Shown here piece after piece: positions 1 to 7,475 of a DNA stretch of 64,000 nt (position 1 is its first letter; every line of letters starts with the position of its first letter). The stretch is from Kineosporia sp. NBRC 101731. Lineage in GTDB: Bacteria > Actinomycetota > Actinomycetes > Actinomycetales > Kineosporiaceae. The stretch is from positions 636,539 to 700,538 of the forward strand of contig NZ_BSTC01000002.1 of the NCBI RefSeq assembly GCF_030269305.1, written 5' to 3'. The position numbers and the translations under genes are program-made. The notes beneath the pieces were generated by a model that made no database searches, was not told the origin of the DNA, and worked only from the letters and a program-made list of their open reading frames with translations.

Positions 1-46
1 AATCCCCTCGCGGGAAAGAGACGCTGGGCATCTGTGGAGGGGGCAC

Positions 47-1222
47 GTGCACGATCCCGCGTACGAGAGATCACTGAAGGTCGTCTACGATCGGATCGCA
101 CACAATTTCAGCCGCGCCGAACCACGGAAGCGCGCCTGGAACTATCTCGTCGATCTACCCAGGGCACATACCGCCGGTCTCCGGCGGGGCGAGACGGTCG
201 GTCATTATTCCGGGGAAATTCGTGCCGACGGTGTGCAGAGATTGCTCACCTCGGCCCGTTGGGACGAGTTCTCCGTCCGGGAGGAACTGCGCGCCATTGC
301 GATTCAGGCGGGCGGCCGCACCGGCGGCACCCTGTTCCTCACCGAGATCGCCTTCCCCAAAAAGGGCCGCAACGCGGTGGCGGTCGAACGTCAGTACAGC
401 CACGACACCCAGCGCGTGGAGAACTGCCAGATCGGTCTGCTGCTCTTCTATCTGACCGCCGACCGGCAGGCATTCCTGATCGACTCCGAGCTGTATCTGC
501 CGCCCGCGTGGGTGAGCGATCCGCAACGCCGGGAGCAGGCCCAGATCCCGCCCGAAGTGGTTTACCGCAGCAAGTCCGCGATCGCGGCGGAGATGATTCG
601 CCGGGCCTGGGAAAGTTCCATCCGCCCGGTCTGGGTGGCCTGCAATCTCGTGTGCACCGAGAAGACCATCCTTCATCGCCTGCTACGGCGTTACGGGGTT
701 CAGCACCTGGTGGCGGGCAGTGCCGGCGAGATGCAGGCCGGTGGCGTCGGACGGGCGATCACCGACGAGTCCGGCCAGCCCAACGGCACCACCCCGATGC
801 CACCGGGGCACGAGATGCTCCAGTTACGCAACACGGTGCTGCACCGCTTCTCCACCCGCAGCTCCGACCCCTCGCGCATCGAGATGTCGTACCTGATGCT
901 CTCGGGCACCAGCCGCAACGCCCGGGCCCGGTCGTACTACACGGCCTACCTGCGCCCCCACGCAGGCCTGGCCGAGGTGGTACCCATCGTGCAGCTGATC
1001 GAGGGAGCCGCCGCGCACTGCCGGGCGGTCAAGCAGAAGACCGGGCTGGGCCACTACGAGGTGCGCAGCTGGCGGGGCTGGTACCGGCACGTCACGCTCG
1101 CCTCGGCCGCCCAGATGGCGCTCGAGCTGGCCCGGCACGACAACTCGGCCGATCTGCGACCGCAGTACGTGGACCTGCGCGACGTGGCCTACGCGGCAGG
1201 GGGTAAGGGTCAGGCGGTCTGA
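47..1222 (+). CDS. IS701-family transposase-derived protein, catalytic residues lost
   Basis: An intact 391-residue ORF starts at a GTG preceded by a strong GGAGGGG ribosome site at 36-42. The fold signature is that of IS701-type DDE transposases: GVQRLL..RWD near residues 62-73, KKGRNAVAVERQYS near 105-118, ENCQIG near 125-130, ELYLP near 148-152, and GLGHYEVR..WYRHVTL near 333-351. The catalytic positions look replaced. The usual DET before KKG reads TEI (99-101), the usual GDEVYG reads CNLVCT (199-204), and the glutamate region before the KxxxGL motif reads EGAAAHCRAVK. No flanking terminal inverted repeats are evident, although the upstream side lies at the window edge. Family membership is seen; loss of transposition activity and possible domestication (for example as a DNA-binding protein) are inferences. 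It could also be a recently decaying relic, but there is no frameshift or internal stop. Confidence 0.75.
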   Translation: MHDPAYERSLKVVYDRIAHNFSRAEPRKRAWNYLVDLPRAHTAGLRRGETVGHYSGEIRADGVQRLLTSARWDEFSVREELRAIAIQAGGRTGGTLFLTEIAFPKKGRNAVAVERQYSHDTQRVENCQIGLLLFYLTADRQAFLIDSELYLPPAWVSDPQRREQAQIPPEVVYRSKSAIAAEMIRRAWESSIRPVWVACNLVCTEKTILHRLLRRYGVQHLVAGSAGEMQAGGVGRAITDESGQPNGTTPMPPGHEMLQLRNTVLHRFSTRSSDPSRIEMSYLMLSGTSRNARARSYYTAYLRPHAGLAEVVPIVQLIEGAAAHCRAVKQKTGLGHYEVRSWRGWYRHVTLASAAQMALELARHDNSADLRPQYVDLRDVAYAAGGKGQAV

Positions 1223-1292
1223 ATTCGAGATGAAGGACGCCGTTGAGCCCCGGTCCCCCGGGTCACCGACGGTCCGCCCGGGTCGGGGACAG

Positions 1293-1357
1293 TTTGCATG
1301 ATCACGGCAGTGGAGGGGCCCCTGAGGGGGCGCCCCTTCTCCTGGTCGTGATCATGC
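1293..1357. repeat. GATCATG palindromic element, arms in inverted order
   Basis: TTTGCATGATCACG (1293-1306) and CGTGATCATGC (1347-1357) flank a GC hairpin (AGGGGC..GCCCCT). The arm order is opposite to the other copies in this window. The flanks resemble the right half (CGGGGACAG before the first arm) and left half (CATCCCCC after the second) of two neighbouring elements. It lies between the convergent stops of the IS701-like gene and the glutathionyl-hydroquinone reductase gene. Confidence 0.75.
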
Positions 1358-1428
1358 CATCCCCCAACCTCAGCTCAGCGGGCGTTGACGCGCCTCTGGG
1401 AGGCTCGACGACGTCCTCAATTCTGGTG

Positions 1429-2493
1429 TCAGCCCGCCCGTAGGGGCGTGTGGGCCGGGTCGACCTGCTCGCCCTCACGCACCGGGCCGGGCGCAGTGCC
1501 GTCGCCGAAGGGACGGCCGCCGAGCTGCTCGCGGTGGTGCGGTGTGAGCCAGTTGTCCAGGGCCGGGCCGGACGGCACGATCTTCGTCGGGTTGATGTCC
1601 TCGTGCACCACGTAGTAGTGCTTCTTGATCTGGTCGAAGTCGATCGTGTCACCGAAACCCGGCGTCTGGAACAGGTCTCGCGCGTAGCCCCAGAGAGCCG
1701 GGAACTCGATCAGCTTCTGCCGGTTGCACTTGAAGTGCCCGTGGTAGACCGGGTCGAAGCGGGCCAGCGTGGTGAACAGCCGCACGTCGGCCTCGGTGAT
1801 CGTGTCTCCGACCAGGTAGCGCTGGTTCGTCAGGCGCTCCTCCAGCCAGTCCATCGCGTCGAACAGGCGCTGGTAGGCCCGCTCGTACGACGTCTGGCTA
1901 CCGGCGAAACCGCAGCGGTAGACCCCGTTGTTGACATCCTTGAACACCTTCAGCGCGACCTCGTCGATCTCGGCCCGCAGGTGCTCGGGGTAGAGCTGGG
2001 GCGCTCCCTCGCGGTGGTACTGCGTCCACTCGGTGGAGAGGTCGAGGGTGATCTGCGGGTAGTCGTTGGTGACCACCTGCCCGGTCGGCACGTCGACGAT
2101 CGCGGGAACGGTGATGCCCCGCGGGTAGTCGGGGAACCGGGCGAAGTAGGCGTCCTGGATGCGGGGGATGCCCAGCACCGGGTCGACACCACCCTCGTCG
2201 AGGTCGAAGGTCCAGCTGCGCGCGTCGTGGGTGGGACCGCAGACGCCCATCGAGATCGCGTCCTCCAGGCCCAGGAGCCGGCGCACGATGATCGCCCGGT
2301 TGGCCCATGGGCAGGCCCGCGCCACCACGAGGCGGTAGCGCCCCGGTTCGACCGGGTAGCCCTCGGCGCCGTCGCGGGTGATCCGGGTGGTGATGTAGTT
2401 GGTGTCGCGCGTGAATTCCTGCCCGGAGGTCACGTAGGCACCGGCCGTCGAGGTGGACGCGTTCGAGTCGTTGCTCACGCAACTATTCTGCAT
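1429..2493 (-). CDS. Glutathionyl-hydroquinone reductase-like (Xi-class GST family) protein
   Basis: The 354-residue protein matches the ECM4/YqjG Xi-class of glutathione transferase-fold enzymes, which reductively remove glutathione from S-glutathionyl-hydroquinones. The thioredoxin-fold half carries the ACPWA motif with catalytic Cys61, followed by PAIVD and the all-alpha C-terminal half (RYLVGDTITEADVRLF) with the family-typical KKHYYVVHEDINPTKI ending. A Gly/Pro-rich tail of about 25 residues follows. Actinobacteria usually make mycothiol rather than glutathione, so the true thiol partner may be mycothiol (inference). Start: the ATG at 2493 has AGGG upstream; a GTG at 2478 is an alternative. 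It runs divergently from the TauE-type exporter gene with only 89 bp between, so the promoters must be compact. Confidence 0.85.
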   Translation of the reverse strand: MQNSCVSNDSNASTSTAGAYVTSGQEFTRDTNYITTRITRDGAEGYPVEPGRYRLVVARACPWANRAIIVRRLLGLEDAISMGVCGPTHDARSWTFDLDEGGVDPVLGIPRIQDAYFARFPDYPRGITVPAIVDVPTGQVVTNDYPQITLDLSTEWTQYHREGAPQLYPEHLRAEIDEVALKVFKDVNNGVYRCGFAGSQTSYERAYQRLFDAMDWLEERLTNQRYLVGDTITEADVRLFTTLARFDPVYHGHFKCNRQKLIEFPALWGYARDLFQTPGFGDTIDFDQIKKHYYVVHEDINPTKIVPSGPALDNWLTPHHREQLGGRPFGDGTAPGPVREGEQVDPAHTPLRAG

Positions 2494-2570
2494 CAGCCCT
2501 GGCCCGCCCGCGACCCTTGGAGTTTCGTAACAGTCCCTTCACCCCACTGTTCAATATCTTCTCTACTTTC

Positions 2571-2576
2571 TATAGT
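2571..2576 (+). promoter_or_regulatory. Probable -10 box of a leaderless transcript
   Basis: TATAGT ends 6 bp before the ATG at 2583 and no Shine-Dalgarno sequence is present. This spacing is what is expected if transcription starts at or next to the A of the start codon, a common arrangement in actinobacteria. Confidence 0.5.
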
Positions 2577-2582
2577 GTCCCG

Positions 2583-3572
2583 ATGGACTTTGATCCGCTC
2601 ATGGCTGCGGCCGCCTTCGGCATCGGCATCGTGGTGGGCCTCACCGGTATGGGCGGCGGCGCACTGATGACGCCGGTGCTCGTGCTGTTCTTCGGGGTCA
2701 CGCCGATGGCCGCGGTCTCCAGCGACCTGGTGGCGGCCGCGGTGATGAAGCCCGTGGGCTCGTGGGTCCATCTGCGCCGCGGCACGGTGAACCTGTCACT
2801 GGTCGGCTGGCTGTGTCTCGGCTCGGTACCGGCGGCCTTCGGCGGCGTGCTGGTGGCCCGGGCGTTCGGCAGCGGCGAGTCGGTGCAGCACGGCATCAAG
2901 ATCGCGCTCGGGGTGGCCCTGATCATCGCCGCGGCCGGGCTGGGGGTGCGGGCCTATCAGCGGTTGCTGGAGCGGGCCGCGCGGCGCGACGGCCGGGCCG
3001 CTCCCCTGCCCGCCGAACGGCCCGACGTGGTCGCGCGGCCCGTGCCCACGGTGATCATCGGGGCTCTGGGCGGGCTGATCGTCGGTATCACCTCGGTGGG
3101 TTCCGGATCGCTCATCATCATCGCGCTGATGGCTCTCTACCCCACGCTCAAGGCCAGTCAGCTCGTCGGCACCGACCTGCTGCAGGCCGTGCCGCTGGTC
3201 TTCTCGGCGGCGATCGGGCACATCCTGTTCGGTGACTTCCAGCTCGACCTCACGCTGGCCCTGATCGTCGGCAGCGTGCCCGGCGCCTGGCTGGGCGCGC
3301 AGCTGTCCACCCGTCTGCCCGGTGGCCTGGTGCGCCGGGCCTTGGCCTTCGTGCTGCTCGCCTCCGCGCTGAAGATGTTCGGCGTCGGCAACGCCGAGAC
3401 CGGGATCGCCCTGGCCTCGTTCCTGGTGATCGCTCCCGTGGCCTGGATGCTGCTGCGCCGCCGTCACGGTTTCCCGGCCCTGCCCCAGCCGGGTGAGGAC
3501 GACGAGGAGGAGCAGACCGCACCGGATCCGGCCGGTCCGGCCGATCCGGTGCGGTCCGCCCCCGCTCGCTAA
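2583..3572 (+). CDS. TauE/SafE-family membrane transporter
   Basis: The 329-residue integral membrane protein has the two-fold repeated architecture of the TauE/SafE (PF01925) family. Each half begins with a Gly-rich membrane motif: GIVVGLTGMGGGALMTPVL near residue 15 and GGLIVGITSVGSGSLIIIAL near 165. There are about eight hydrophobic segments, with a charged loop near 125-155. Family members export sulfite, sulfoacetate or other small organosulfur anions, or carry other anions; the substrate cannot be read from sequence. The start is the ATG at 2583, which would make a leaderless mRNA. The C-terminus is acidic and proline-rich. Its stop overlaps the stop of the convergent secreted-protein gene by 4 bp. 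Confidence 0.85.
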   Translation: MDFDPLMAAAAFGIGIVVGLTGMGGGALMTPVLVLFFGVTPMAAVSSDLVAAAVMKPVGSWVHLRRGTVNLSLVGWLCLGSVPAAFGGVLVARAFGSGESVQHGIKIALGVALIIAAAGLGVRAYQRLLERAARRDGRAAPLPAERPDVVARPVPTVIIGALGGLIVGITSVGSGSLIIIALMALYPTLKASQLVGTDLLQAVPLVFSAAIGHILFGDFQLDLTLALIVGSVPGAWLGAQLSTRLPGGLVRRALAFVLLASALKMFGVGNAETGIALASFLVIAPVAWMLLRRRHGFPALPQPGEDDEEEQTAPDPAGPADPVRSAPAR

Positions 3573-5830
3573 CGCGCCTGGTAGTGCGCCGCCACCGCCG
3601 CCGCCGACAGGGCGGTCGGATAGACGGCCACCTCGTCGACGCGTCCGGCGAAGAACCGGCTGCTCGGTGCGGACGGCCAGCTGTTCAGGTTGTCCCCGCC
3701 GACGCGCCAGTACCCGTCGTACGACTGGTTCGTCGTGGTGGTGTTCTGCCCCTGCAACTCACCGTCGACGTACAGCCGCATCCCGTTCGCACCCTGGGTC
3801 CCGACGACGTGGTGCCAGCCGTCGTCGTTCAGCGGGGCGGTGCTGGTGAGCGTGGCGAAGCTGCCGGTGTACACGCCGAACGTGATCCGGCCGTTGTCGG
3901 TCATGTACAGATGTTTGTCGTACTGGCTGCTGACAGCCGGGTTACCGCTGAAGTCGAGCCCACCGCGGTTGTTGCCGAACCCGACGATCCGGCCACCCGA
4001 TCCGGTGGTGGTGCGCACCCAGGCCTCCACCGTGAAGGTCGACGGTGAGGGGCGGGTGACCTCGCTCGACACATACCCGGTGCTGCGGTCGAAGGTGACC
4101 GCCGGGTTGCCCGCCACCGCACCGGACTGACCGTGCGTCACGCCGCCGGCGAAGGTGCCCGCGTCGAGCTGCGCCGAGCTGTCCGCCGCCACCGGCCCTG
4201 CCGACTGCCCGAGCCGCCAGTACAGCGAGGGCGAGTCGGCCTCCACCGCGGACTGGTAGGGCGGGACGGTGGTCGCCACCGTGACCGCGGTCGAGGTGGC
4301 CCGGGGGCTCGCCCCGGTGCCGTTGGCCTGGGCGACGTCCACCGCATAGGTGTGGCTGCTGCCGTTCGCCAGACCCGTGTCCTCGAAGGAGGCGACCGGC
4401 CGGCGCCAGAACAGTGAGTGCACGTCCTGCGTCGCGATCGGTGTGGTGCCGTTGTCGCGGTACAGCCGCACGACCAGATCGGTATCGTCCAGGTCGAGCG
4501 GTGACTGGACGAAGACCGAGATCCGGCCCCCTCCCCGGGCCACCGCCACCGGCACGGCCGGGCGGGCCGGCCCGGCGACCGGGCTCGCCGTCGGAGAGAA
4601 CCGGGTGAAGCCCTGCTGGGCTACGTTGTTCACGGTGGTGAACTCGCCGCCGACGAAGATCTGGGTGCCGTCGGTGGCCAGCACCCGCGGGCCCAGACCG
4701 GCCCCGGTGCCGCCGTTCGTGTTCGGGTACCAGCTACCTACCGCCCCGGTCCCGGTCGACCGGGCGAGCAGGTGCCGCGACAATCCGTTCGACCACCCGA
4801 TCTCGGGGAAAGCATCAGGATCGAAGGCGGTGTCGGCGCTGCAGTCGTGCGCGTGGGATCCGGTGTAGAGAAGACCGTTCAGCACGGCGATCCCCTGGGT
4901 GGCGCCGAGACAGCGGCTCACCCACTTCAGCGAGCCGTCCGACTGGTTCGCCGCGAACGTCCCGTCGAAACAACCACCCCCGGAGCCCTCGGCCCCGAAA
5001 TAGACCGAGTCCGCGTCCACCGTGACCGCTTTGATCTGCACCGAGCAGGCGCTGCTGGCCGTGGGAATCACCGAGCCGGCCCCGAACGGCTCCAGTGTGC
5101 CGTCGGTCGCGTTCAGCGCCCCGGCCCGGTCGTACGTCACGTCGCCGTCCAGGCTGTCGAAAGCGCCTGCCACGTAGAGCTTGTCTTCTGCGGCCGAGAG
5201 ATCGAGGCCGTAGACCACACCGTCGGCCGAAGCGTTGAACGCCGTGACCGTCGCTCCGGTCGTGGTGTTGACCCGGGCCAGCCGCAGCCGGGAGACGTTG
5301 TTCACCCGACCGAACCCACCGCCCAGGTAGACGGACGAGCTGCCGGCCGAGACGGCGTAGACCCGGTAGTCGGCAACCGGGGCCCAGCTGGTGAGACTGC
5401 CGGTGGAGGTACTGAAAGCGGCCACCCGGCTGCGGCCCGTACCGGCGGCCGAGGTGAAATCGCCGGCGACGTAGAGCGTGGAACCGTCCGGGCTGACGTC
5501 GAGCGAACGCACCAGACCGTTCAGGTTCGCGTTGAACGAGGTCACCAGGGCGCCGGTCGCGGCGTTGAAGGCAGCCAGGTAGTTGCGGGTGGTCTCATTC
5601 GTGCCGGAGGCCGCCCCCGGTGGCCTCACCCGGGTGAAGTCTCCTGCGACATAGACATTTCCGTTGGCGGCGGCAATGGCGCGCACCACCCCGTTGGTTT
5701 GCCAGCTCGGCGCGGCCGACCCCGGTACAGAACCCTGTACCGCGTGCGCGGGGCCGGCCGGGACGAGAGCGACGGAGACCGAGGACAGAAGTCCCACGGC
5801 GAACAATGACAGGCGTCTGAATCCGTTCAT
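3569..5830 (-). CDS. Secreted beta-propeller protein with C-terminal LamG-type domain
   Basis: 753 residues. The Sec signal peptide ends in AHA near residue 30. Blade-like repeats of the form VYVAGDFT / LYVAGDFT / VYLGGGF / LYVAGAF / IFVGGEFT recur from about 38 to 415, typical of a delta-60/kelch-like beta-propeller. A fibronectin-like segment (about 425-525) and a concanavalin/LamG-type jelly roll (about 535-753; YWRLGQ..FTVEAWVRT..WHHVVGT..LYVDGELQG) follow. No catalytic motif was seen, so a glycan- or surface-binding role is inferred. It resembles the propeller part of the larger secreted protein at 17963-20905, which suggests that the two work on the same extracellular matrix. GTG/ATG alternatives are not needed: the signal peptide fixes the start. 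Confidence 0.8.
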   Translation of the reverse strand: MNGFRRLSLFAVGLLSSVSVALVPAGPAHAVQGSVPGSAAPSWQTNGVVRAIAAANGNVYVAGDFTRVRPPGAASGTNETTRNYLAAFNAATGALVTSFNANLNGLVRSLDVSPDGSTLYVAGDFTSAAGTGRSRVAAFSTSTGSLTSWAPVADYRVYAVSAGSSSVYLGGGFGRVNNVSRLRLARVNTTTGATVTAFNASADGVVYGLDLSAAEDKLYVAGAFDSLDGDVTYDRAGALNATDGTLEPFGAGSVIPTASSACSVQIKAVTVDADSVYFGAEGSGGGCFDGTFAANQSDGSLKWVSRCLGATQGIAVLNGLLYTGSHAHDCSADTAFDPDAFPEIGWSNGLSRHLLARSTGTGAVGSWYPNTNGGTGAGLGPRVLATDGTQIFVGGEFTTVNNVAQQGFTRFSPTASPVAGPARPAVPVAVARGGGRISVFVQSPLDLDDTDLVVRLYRDNGTTPIATQDVHSLFWRRPVASFEDTGLANGSSHTYAVDVAQANGTGASPRATSTAVTVATTVPPYQSAVEADSPSLYWRLGQSAGPVAADSSAQLDAGTFAGGVTHGQSGAVAGNPAVTFDRSTGYVSSEVTRPSPSTFTVEAWVRTTTGSGGRIVGFGNNRGGLDFSGNPAVSSQYDKHLYMTDNGRITFGVYTGSFATLTSTAPLNDDGWHHVVGTQGANGMRLYVDGELQGQNTTTTNQSYDGYWRVGGDNLNSWPSAPSSRFFAGRVDEVAVYPTALSAAAVAAHYQAR

Positions 5831-5931
5831 CGACGAACCCCCAGTTCACCTACGGCCGGCGTCTTCACCCGGCCACATGCACGAAAGGTAGCTCTCGGCG
5901 AACGAACCCGGACACGCTTTGAGGTTTTTGG

Positions 5932-6672
5932 TCAGACGGCGCTGAGCTGCCGGAACGTGCGCACGAGCAGCCGGAGATCGAAGAGGACGTTGAGCAGTGC
6001 CAGGATCCCGTAGACGGCGAGGAAGACCTTGGGGGCGCCGAGCAACAGGAAGGCGAGGCAGAGCGTGCCGTAGTCGACGGGCAGGAGCAGCAGTCCGCGC
6101 ATCAGCGAGTCACCGGTCTCGGCCGGGCGCCCGCCGGCCTGGGCCCGCAGCAGCTGGTCACGCAGCATCGAACCGAAAGCCAGTGCCACATAGGCAGTCA
6201 GGAAGACCAGCGGAAGCAGCAACATCCAGCCGGAGAGGTCCGGGACGAATCGGTAGACGCTGATGGCCACGGCCGAGTGCAAGAGACAGGACTTCACGGC
6301 GTCCACCACATGGTCGAGCCATTCCCCGACCGGCGAACCGCCACCACGCAACCGGGCGAGCTGACCGTCCGCGGAGTCAAACGCGAAACCGGCCAGTAAT
6401 GCGAAAGAAACCAGTACCCCTAGCCACCAGGACGGTTCGACCAGCATCACGGCGACCACACCCACCAACGAGAGAGCCGCACTGATCGCCGTCAGACGGT
6501 TCGGCGTCCAGCCCCGCACGAACGAGGCCGCCGCCAGGTATCCCCCCAGCCGACGGTTCACGAATCGCAGGTAGGCGGGCGTCTGAGCCTTGGGCTTCTG
6601 GGCGAACCGCAGCCGCGAGACGGCCTCGGCGTAGGTGAGGACGGGAGCCGGAGGATCGGCGGAGACGACCAT
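5932..6672 (-). CDS. CDP-alcohol phosphatidyltransferase family membrane enzyme
   Basis: The start is set at the ATG at 6672, preceded by AGGAG, giving 246 residues. The complete CDP-alcohol phosphotransferase signature D-x2-D-G-x2-A-R-x8-G-x3-D-x3-D is present from Asp99 to Asp124, followed by several hydrophobic helices. Such enzymes transfer a phospho-alcohol from a CDP-activated donor to an acceptor alcohol in the membrane (phosphatidylinositol-, phosphatidylglycerol- or inositol-phosphate-type reactions). It is transcribed divergently from a nucleotidyltransferase gene (7017-7469) that could supply a CDP-alcohol, so a paired make-and-transfer role in the EPS locus is likely. Exact donor and acceptor are unknown. 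It could alternatively be a housekeeping phospholipid synthase. Confidence 0.8.
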   Translation of the reverse strand: MVVSADPPAPVLTYAEAVSRLRFAQKPKAQTPAYLRFVNRRLGGYLAAASFVRGWTPNRLTAISAALSLVGVVAVMLVEPSWWLGVLVSFALLAGFAFDSADGQLARLRGGGSPVGEWLDHVVDAVKSCLLHSAVAISVYRFVPDLSGWMLLLPLVFLTAYVALAFGSMLRDQLLRAQAGGRPAETGDSLMRGLLLLPVDYGTLCLAFLLLGAPKVFLAVYGILALLNVLFDLRLLVRTFRQLSAV

Positions 6673-7016
6673 GAGAGCACTCCTGAGGCGAACGTGACAC
6701 CGCCCGGTGTCACTGAAAAGCGGGTGAACGGCGTCAAACACACAAAGGGCCTAGATCATGAACTAATGGTTGACAGGACACGAATCCTTGATCTTCCCTG
6801 AGGGGGAGCCGCCCGGGAGGACGCGGAAGTCGCCATTGACGGGGGTGACGCAACCTCAAGGTACGACAAAGTTAGGGAAAAGTACTCCAAACGGTCATTC
6901 GGGCGTTTACAGTCAATCCACAGCTCAGCGTCGGGCGCTCACCGCAGATCGCCAGATCGTCGAAAAAGGAGCAGTCACCGCGTAGAGCGGTGCCGGACAA
7001 CGTCTTTGGGGATGAG
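6673..7016. promoter_or_regulatory. Divergent intergenic promoter region
   Basis: This 344-bp gap lies between two divergent EPS-locus genes. It is lower in GC than its surroundings, especially near 6740-6790 and 6860-6920. TTGAC-like hexamers occur at 6769 and 6836 on the plus strand. No convincing paired -10 box, known operator or RNA family was recognised. A 71-codon reading frame inside it shows no domain and is treated as noise. Confidence 0.4.
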
Positions 7017-7469
7017 ATGACTCTGCGGGTCGGCTATGCGCCGGGTGTCTACGACATGTTTCACATCGGACACCTCAACATCCTCCGGCACGCCGCGGCC
7101 CGCTGCGACCGCCTGATCGTCGGCGTGGTGTCCGACGAGATGGCCTTCCGGGCCAAGGGCCGGATGCCCGTCGTCCCGCTGATCGAGCGGCTGGAGATCG
7201 TCCGCAGCATCGCCTGCGTCGACGAGGCCGTGGCCGAGGTCAAACCCGAAAAGCTCGACACCTGGCAGGATGTCAGATTCGACATCCTGTTCAAGGGCGA
7301 TGACTGGCGGGGCACCCCGAAGGGCGACAAGCTCGAGCGGGACTTCGCCTCGGTGGGTGTGGAGATCGTCTACTTCCCTTACACGGTGCACACTTCCAGC
7401 AGCATGCTGCGGAAGGCACTGGAAAAGATGCTGAGCCCGGCCACGGCGTCCGCAGCGGCGGAGAGCTGA
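7017..7469 (+). CDS. Glycerol-3-phosphate cytidylyltransferase-like nucleotidyltransferase
   Basis: 150 residues from the ATG at 7017, which has GGGGA four bases upstream and is preferred over a GTG at 6990 lacking such a site. It has the cytidylyltransferase/TagD fold. GVYDMFHIGHLNIL contains the HIGH nucleotide-binding motif (16-19), FKGDDW lies near residue 91-96, and the closing TSSS motif corresponds to the family's ISTT/ISSS. The reaction is CTP plus an alcohol phosphate giving CDP-alcohol plus pyrophosphate. Glycerol-3-phosphate is the classical substrate, but related actinobacterial enzymes may use others. It starts a plus-strand run with the chain-length regulator and pssD, and pairs with the divergent CDP-alcohol transferase. 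Confidence 0.85.
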   Translation: MTLRVGYAPGVYDMFHIGHLNILRHAAARCDRLIVGVVSDEMAFRAKGRMPVVPLIERLEIVRSIACVDEAVAEVKPEKLDTWQDVRFDILFKGDDWRGTPKGDKLERDFASVGVEIVYFPYTVHTSSSMLRKALEKMLSPATASAAAES

Positions 7470-7475
7470 TCGCGG

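Noticed and set aside
47..1428. Complete active insertion sequence
   Set aside because: No terminal inverted repeats or target duplication were seen, and the catalytic residues are replaced.
6770..6985. 71-codon ORF in the divergent EPS promoter gap
   Set aside because: No domain, no good ribosome site and lower GC than coding DNA here; more likely promoter DNA.
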